From: Phascolarctobacterium sp.
Lineage (GTDB): Bacteria > Bacillota > Negativicutes > Acidaminococcales > Acidaminococcaceae
Assembly (NCBI GenBank): GCA_024405645.1
Contig: JAKSOJ010000029.1
Coordinates: 1-10,704, forward strand
DNA: 10,704 nucleotides
Direction: 5' to 3'
Position numbers and translations under genes: made by a program. Under the pieces are notes generated by a model. The model was not told the origin of the DNA. It was given only the letters and a program-made list of their open reading frames with translations, and did no database searches. This document shows positions 7,193 through 10,704 of this stretch, in pieces; position 1 is the stretch's first letter; each line of letters begins with the position of its first letter.

Positions 7193-7223
7193 TTGACAAT
7201 ATAAATCTTTAGAGTGATATATA
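7193..7223 (+). promoter_or_regulatory. Promoter of the Zn-finger/TnpW-like gene
   Basis: A perfect TTGACA (7193-7198) is followed by GATATA (7216-7221, 17-bp spacer) or TATATA (7218-7223, 19-bp spacer, preceded by TG as an extended -10). The gene therefore seems to have its own promoter in addition to any readthrough from the HTH gene. Confidence 0.6.
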
Positions 7224-7244
7224 TCTCCGCAAGGAGGTGCTATT

Positions 7245-7715
7245 ATGGCAGAATCTAAAGGAAACGCACAATGTAAAGAATGTGGAAACGTGGTTCAACA
7301 GAAAAAGGGTAAAAAGCTGAAAAAGTTTTGCAGTACTGCCTGTAGGCTAAACTGGTGGAAACATCATCAAGAATTGTTGAATCATAAGGCTAATTATGAA
7401 TTCGTATGTAAAAATTGTGGACAGAAATTTACGGCTTATGGAAATAATCACAGAAAGTTTTGTAGTCATGGTTGTTACATTCAAAGCAGGTTTAGAAAGG
7501 GGTCAGTTATGCAAGATTTAGATAGTAGTGTAAAAGACAGCAATAAAAGGAAGGGCTATACCACTAGAGAAAAAATAGGCGATACTGAATTCATCATAAC
7601 AGTAGAGTTTAGTGAAAATGCTAGAGAAACGCCGTATGAAAAAATAAAAAGGCTTATTCTAGAGGATTATGAAAATTCAAAATGGGAAGCAAGAATCAAG
7701 GATAACCAAAAATAA
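7245..7715 (+). CDS. Two-Zn-finger protein with TnpW-like C-terminus
   Basis: 156 aa. The N-terminal half has two similar treble-clef-like motifs: C10-x2-C13 with FCSTAC (C29, C33), and C55-x2-C58 with FCSHGC (C73, C77). Each reads CxxCG...KFCSxxC, as in DNA-binding fingers of mobile-element proteins. After a charged linker, residues about 103-140 (GYTTREKIGDTEFIITVEFS, then ETPYEKIKRLILED) resemble the short transposon-encoded TnpW family known from Tn4451-like elements: a basic start, 'IGxTxFxVxVxFS', then 'xExxxxKIxRLI'. The role of TnpW is not established to my knowledge. The start is firm: AAGGAGGTG at 7231-7239 lies 7 nt upstream. It follows the HTH gene on the same strand and is convergent with the recombinase operon. 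A DNA-binding accessory or regulatory role in recombination is inference. Confidence 0.8.
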   Translation: MAESKGNAQCKECGNVVQQKKGKKLKKFCSTACRLNWWKHHQELLNHKANYEFVCKNCGQKFTAYGNNHRKFCSHGCYIQSRFRKGSVMQDLDSSVKDSNKRKGYTTREKIGDTEFIITVEFSENARETPYEKIKRLILEDYENSKWEARIKDNQK

Positions 7716-7730
7716 ATCCTTTAAACAAGA

Positions 7731-7768
7731 ACAGCACCACACCAAAATTTTTGCTGGCGTGGTGCTGT
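7731..7768. terminator. Hairpin between convergent genes, likely bidirectional terminator
   Basis: A 10-bp perfect GC-rich stem (7731-7740 with 7759-7768) continues after one mismatch with 3 more pairs (7742-7744 with 7755-7757), closing a 10-nt loop. It sits exactly between the stop of the Zn-finger gene (7715) and the stop of the leftward 133-aa gene (7773). Neither side has a strong U-run, so termination may be inefficient or factor-assisted. Confidence 0.65.
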
Positions 7769-7772
7769 TATG

Positions 7773-8174
7773 CTATTTGGGGTTGATAATTGAATAGTCG
7801 CTGATATTATAAACAATGGCTTTTTGCTTTTCTGAATACTGTCCATTTACCCTGTAGGTATTTCCGATAGGAAGCTCATTGGCAACTATCAGGGAATTTA
7901 CGAACTGTTTGCTTGTGATAACTAACGACCTACCATCATTGGTAAAAAGGTCTGCCGGGACTCTGAATGACATAAAATCAGAAGAATCGCATTCCATAAC
8001 AAGTATGGAATTTCTAGCCTCGTTAACCCTTAAGCAGACATACTCTGGGACACCTAGAAGACGAACAGAATCTCTGTTTACGGACAAGGTGTATTTTTTT
8101 GTGTTGATGGATAAGGATAATACGATTTTCTTCCTTAACCTAGAAGTTTTACGAGGTTTGCTTTCTTCAGCCAT
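7773..8174 (-). CDS. Recombinase-operon companion protein, 133 aa (shared domain)
   Basis: I do not recognise a characterised family. A short basic tail (KPRKTSRLRKK, residues 6-16) precedes a mostly beta-type domain (about 17-128). That domain aligns by eye with part of the upstream 254-aa protein and with the C-terminal half of the recombinase: KYTLSV, then RVNEARNSILVMEC, then VITSKQFVNSLI, NTYRVNGQYSEKQKAIVYNISD. In this copy the usual W before the T-x-x-I step and the M-x-W motif are lost, so it is the most diverged version. It is the last gene of the leftward operon. Its start overlaps the 254-aa gene by 8 nt, with GGAGGA (8185-8190) inside that gene, so translation is coupled. The basic N-terminus suggests nucleic-acid contact. 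It may be an accessory factor for integration or excision, but no function is demonstrated. Confidence 0.8.
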   Translation of the reverse strand: MAEESKPRKTSRLRKKIVLSLSINTKKYTLSVNRDSVRLLGVPEYVCLRVNEARNSILVMECDSSDFMSFRVPADLFTNDGRSLVITSKQFVNSLIVANELPIGNTYRVNGQYSEKQKAIVYNISDYSIINPK

Positions 8175-8931
8175 TGTTGTTGTATCCTCCTGAATTATTG
8201 CTTAGTGGTGGATGTCCGTTGCCGGGGGATTGCCCCAAAGCCTGTTTTTGGGCATCAGAATACGTCTGTCCTGTGTAGCCTTCAAGCTGTTCAAATAAGT
8301 TCAGCTGCTGCCCTTGTACATAGTCATTATAGGATTTGCCGATACGACCTTTATAATCATCAGGATAGTATGTGACAACATGTCTCTTCACTTCACCAGT
8401 TTCTTTGTTGATGAACTCAATAGGCTTTTCTGAGAACATGATAGCTTCGGTGAAATCAAAAATCAATATTACACCTCTAGGAGAGTTAGCAATGCGACCC
8501 ATTATTTTATAACGGCAGTTTCTGTTCCAGCCCATAAGTGAATAGAGCTTTTCTACGAATTCAAGCGAGGTTATAGTCTTATTAATCCATTGGCCATCAC
8601 CTTTAACACGAGCCCATTCTACTGAGGAACTTTCCTCTTCTTTACAGGGGATGACAGCAAGTCTTTTTTTATTAGGATTGACAATGGTGAGAACGTGTTT
8701 AACGCCTTCAAAAAGGCGAATGCAGGACATATTGAAAGTGATTTCTCTATACTTTATGCTGACCGCAGGCTTTTTCAACATAGAGAACTGTGTACGGGGA
8801 GGAAGCTCGTAGCCCTCAAGATCCTCATATTCTAGTTCTAACTTTTGCTCCATACGGGACTTTACAAGTTGTCTGATGAGTTCCTGCTCCTGAATGTTAT
8901 ATGCCTGACCTCCGTTGTTATGTTCATTCAT
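8167..8931 (-). CDS. Recombinase-operon companion protein, 254 aa (shared domain)
   Basis: No characterised family recognised; similar proteins, as I recall, sit beside serine recombinases in other Firmicutes elements. Residues 1-48 are helical and charged (QEQELIRQLVKSRMEQKLELE), possibly a coiled coil. Residues about 56-165 are the shared domain: EITFNMSCIRL, IVNPNKKRLAVIPC, VEWARVKGDGQW, ITSLEFVEKLYSLMGW, CRYKIMGR, GVILIFDFTEAIMF. Residues 166-215 are conserved-looking and charged (GEVKRHVVTYYPDDYKGRIG). The last 25 residues are a disordered N/G/P tail. The start has GAGGAGG just upstream, and the gene lies 19 nt after the recombinase stop and overlaps the next gene by 8 nt, so all three are surely co-transcribed. 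The resemblance to the recombinase C-terminus suggests it binds the recombinase or the same DNA sites; that is inference. Confidence 0.85.
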   Translation of the reverse strand: MNEHNNGGQAYNIQEQELIRQLVKSRMEQKLELEYEDLEGYELPPRTQFSMLKKPAVSIKYREITFNMSCIRLFEGVKHVLTIVNPNKKRLAVIPCKEEESSSVEWARVKGDGQWINKTITSLEFVEKLYSLMGWNRNCRYKIMGRIANSPRGVILIFDFTEAIMFSEKPIEFINKETGEVKRHVVTYYPDDYKGRIGKSYNDYVQGQQLNLFEQLEGYTGQTYSDAQKQALGQSPGNGHPPLSNNSGGYNNNG

Positions 8932-8950
8932 AATGTTTCCTCCTCATAGT

Positions 8951-10704
8951 TTACATTGATGCTAGTAATTGTCTTAGTTCTTGTTCAACCTCGCTGCGGG
9001 TTGGAATTTTGCCAATCAGGGGGTTATCGACTTTAATCCCATCAGCTGTTATATCGTTTTCAGTGATATTGTCAATCAGCCTGTCACGCTTTGCTCTTAA
9101 AGCTAGGCTTAGGCCTAGACTGTCCAAATGGGTGGGGTAGGTATGATTACCCTCGTCCATATGTTTGGTGCCGTCTGCAGAGCTGTCAGCGCTCTTATAC
9201 GTTATGTATTGGACGGAATAATCAGCTGCCTTCTTAGTGTTTTTCCCTACGATGATTTGTGGTTCGTCAAGGAAAAAGATAAGCATCTTGGCATGACCAC
9301 GCTGACGAAAAATTCCTTTGAATTTAAACCTATATTCCTTAATCCAGTTCATATTGGCATAAATGGATGTGCAGAACGAATTAGCGGTAATCTTTGTTGT
9401 GCTGATTCCGTTATCATCCCAAACGATAGTGTTGCTTGTAGGGAATTCACAGGTCCTGATGACAATCGCCTGTAGTATCGGATGATATAAAATCTCAATG
9501 TATTTACTGTTGCCTAGCTTCTTGTGAGCTGCTTTGTTAAAGGTTATGGTTGTTTGCGACAAGGTCATGCTGGCGGTTGAGTTGTTAAGAAAATACACAC
9601 CGTAGGGTACATGGTAGTCGTTAAACTGCATTGAAAGAACCTTGCTATGTTCGGTTCCATTCATAATAGCGGCATCGTGCTTAAGCTGGTTAAACTCATA
9701 GGTGTTGTAGACGCTCTTGCTGATATCGTAGAAAATATTAGCATTTATGGCATTCCAATATGGTGATATGCATACAAATCCTTTTAAAGCACCTTCTGAT
9801 ATTACTGCTATTTCAGATGCACCACAGAGTTTAAGAGAACATGCTGCTGCTGTCTGCGCGGCCTTAGCTATTTCAGGAGTTACAATTCCCTTGTGATGTT
9901 TAGGCACAAACGCTGCATCACGAATCTGAGTGTTCTTTACTATGGTTCGTTTTACATAATCTACTACAACAGTCTTACGGGCGGATAAATCACCCCAACG
10001 GCGTTCGTTTTCAAGTATGTTACGGACCATGCCTGCATTCCAGTTAGTCCTCCCAGTAAGGGTTGGACGCTTTTTGTCGGTAAGTGTTTTAGCTATAGCA
10101 TCAGAGGTAAAACCGCAGATGTAGGCAAGGAAGATAAATCTTACTGTCTTTGCTTCATCCTCTTGTATTACTAGATTGCCGTCTTTGGTGTGTCTATATC
10201 CAAGAAGGTCAGAGACTGGGTATTGTCCTGTGCAGATTCGTTGGTCATAGGATAAAATCATACGACGGCTTTTGTTTGCAGACTCCCAATCAGCAAGCAT
10301 GGCATGCATCTTGAACATCTGGTCACAGTCAGGGTCGAGGGTGTAGATGTCTTCCGTTTCAAAATATACACCTACGGGATGTTGGGGATTCATGGTACGA
10401 AGGGTACGGACCTGTTCAACACAGTCAGATACGTTTCTTGCAAAACGTGATACACTGGCACAGATAATGAGATCCATGGACTTGTCCTTGGCATCCTTCA
10501 TCATGCGCTGGAATTCGGTACGTTTGGTCATGGAAGTGCCAGACTTTCCTTCATCGCTATAAATATCGGTAAGTGTCCAGTTTGGAGTTTTTTCAACTTT
10601 TTCAGTATAATATTTCGTCTGGTTTTCGATAGAGGAAACTTGCTCAGTGCTTTTGGTACTGACGCGGGCGTAAACAGCAACATTCTTCTGCTCATCATCT
10701 TTTA
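8951..10704 (-). CDS. Large serine recombinase, 5' end outside the window
   Basis: 583 codons are visible. The frame stays open to the right edge, so the start lies beyond it, probably only about 5-15 codons away. Numbering from the first visible codon: VAVYARVST (8-16) holds the catalytic Ser15; SIENQ (24-28); YSDEGKSGTS (48-57); SVSRFARN (83-90) carries the conserved active-site Arg. A long E-helix and hinge follow, with KSRRMILSYDQR (144-155), then the Recombinase domain (about 160-285: YPVSDLLGYRH, FIFLAYICGFTSDAIAKTL, GMVRNILENERRWGD, HKGIVTPEIAKAAQ). Such enzymes catalyse site-specific integration and excision through a Ser-DNA link. The canonical zinc ribbon is not visible: only scattered Cys are present (CSLKLC 288-293 and Cys311). 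Instead GALKGFVCISPYW is followed by a domain (about 378-484) shared with the two downstream proteins. It is first in its operon; its promoter is outside the window. Confidence 0.93.
   Translation of the reverse strand, partial: KDDEQKNVAVYARVSTKSTEQVSSIENQTKYYTEKVEKTPNWTLTDIYSDEGKSGTSMTKRTEFQRMMKDAKDKSMDLIICASVSRFARNVSDCVEQVRTLRTMNPQHPVGVYFETEDIYTLDPDCDQMFKMHAMLADWESANKSRRMILSYDQRICTGQYPVSDLLGYRHTKDGNLVIQEDEAKTVRFIFLAYICGFTSDAIAKTLTDKKRPTLTGRTNWNAGMVRNILENERRWGDLSARKTVVVDYVKRTIVKNTQIRDAAFVPKHHKGIVTPEIAKAAQTAAACSLKLCGASEIAVISEGALKGFVCISPYWNAINANIFYDISKSVYNTYEFNQLKHDAAIMNGTEHSKVLSMQFNDYHVPYGVYFLNNSTASMTLSQTTITFNKAAHKKLGNSKYIEILYHPILQAIVIRTCEFPTSNTIVWDDNGISTTKITANSFCTSIYANMNWIKEYRFKFKGIFRQRGHAKMLIFFLDEPQIIVGKNTKKAADYSVQYITYKSADSSADGTKHMDEGNHTYPTHLDSLGLSLALRAKRDRLIDNITENDITADGIKVDNPLIGKIPTRSEVEQELRQLLASM

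Larger units (their letters stand above)
6318..10704. mobile_element. End of an integrative element carrying a large serine recombinase
   Basis: Everything after the comEC break is accessory in type: an HTH regulator, a Zn-finger/TnpW-like protein, two companions and a large serine recombinase whose 5' end is beyond the window. The left boundary is inferred from the comEC truncation. The right boundary is not in the window. Genes typical of cargo or conjugation are not visible, so it may be an ICE, a mobilisable element or a prophage-like island. Confidence 0.6.

Noticed and set aside
9128..9475. Plus-strand ORF opposite the recombinase gene.
   Set aside because: It is antisense to a clear recombinase coding region with no ribosome binding site or recognisable motif.

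Overview
The window looks like a low-G+C Bacillota (Firmicutes) chromosome into which a mobile element has inserted. The gene order leuS-comEA-comEC, AGGAGG-type ribosome binding sites and consensus TTGACT/TATAAT promoters support this. A member of the Negativicutes is possible but not proven by anything here.

Layout. Positions 1-1316: a leftward gene for a secreted TPR protein with a histidine-rich segment and a long Arg/Pro/Gln/Ser tandem-repeat tail, ending at a bidirectional terminator. Positions 1317-1577: a divergent intergenic region with a strong promoter for leuS. Positions 1578-4131: leuS (leucyl-tRNA synthetase) and its terminator. Positions 4153-6359: the late-competence pair comEA-comEC, translationally coupled by an ATGA overlap. 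ComEC stops at 528 aa, exactly where the C-terminal metallo-beta-lactamase (MBL) domain should begin.

Positions about 6318-10704 look like one end of an integrative element. A 323-bp AT-rich stretch with four perfect inverted repeats comes first. It is followed by a rightward Cro/C1-type HTH regulator and a rightward protein that joins two Zn-finger motifs to a TnpW-like C-terminus. Convergent to these is a leftward operon: a large serine recombinase (5' end beyond the window), a 254-aa protein and a 133-aa protein. I infer that the element inserted into comEC within the conserved FLDVGQGD motif, so the rest of comEC may lie to the right of the window.

The most interesting signal is in the recombinase operon. 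By eye, all three proteins carry versions of the same roughly 105-residue domain. In the recombinase it sits where the family usually has a zinc ribbon and coiled coil. This suggests a three-component recombination machine built by domain duplication. I recall similar recombinase/companion pairs from other Firmicutes mobile elements, so the family itself is probably already in databases, but I know of no characterised role for the companions.
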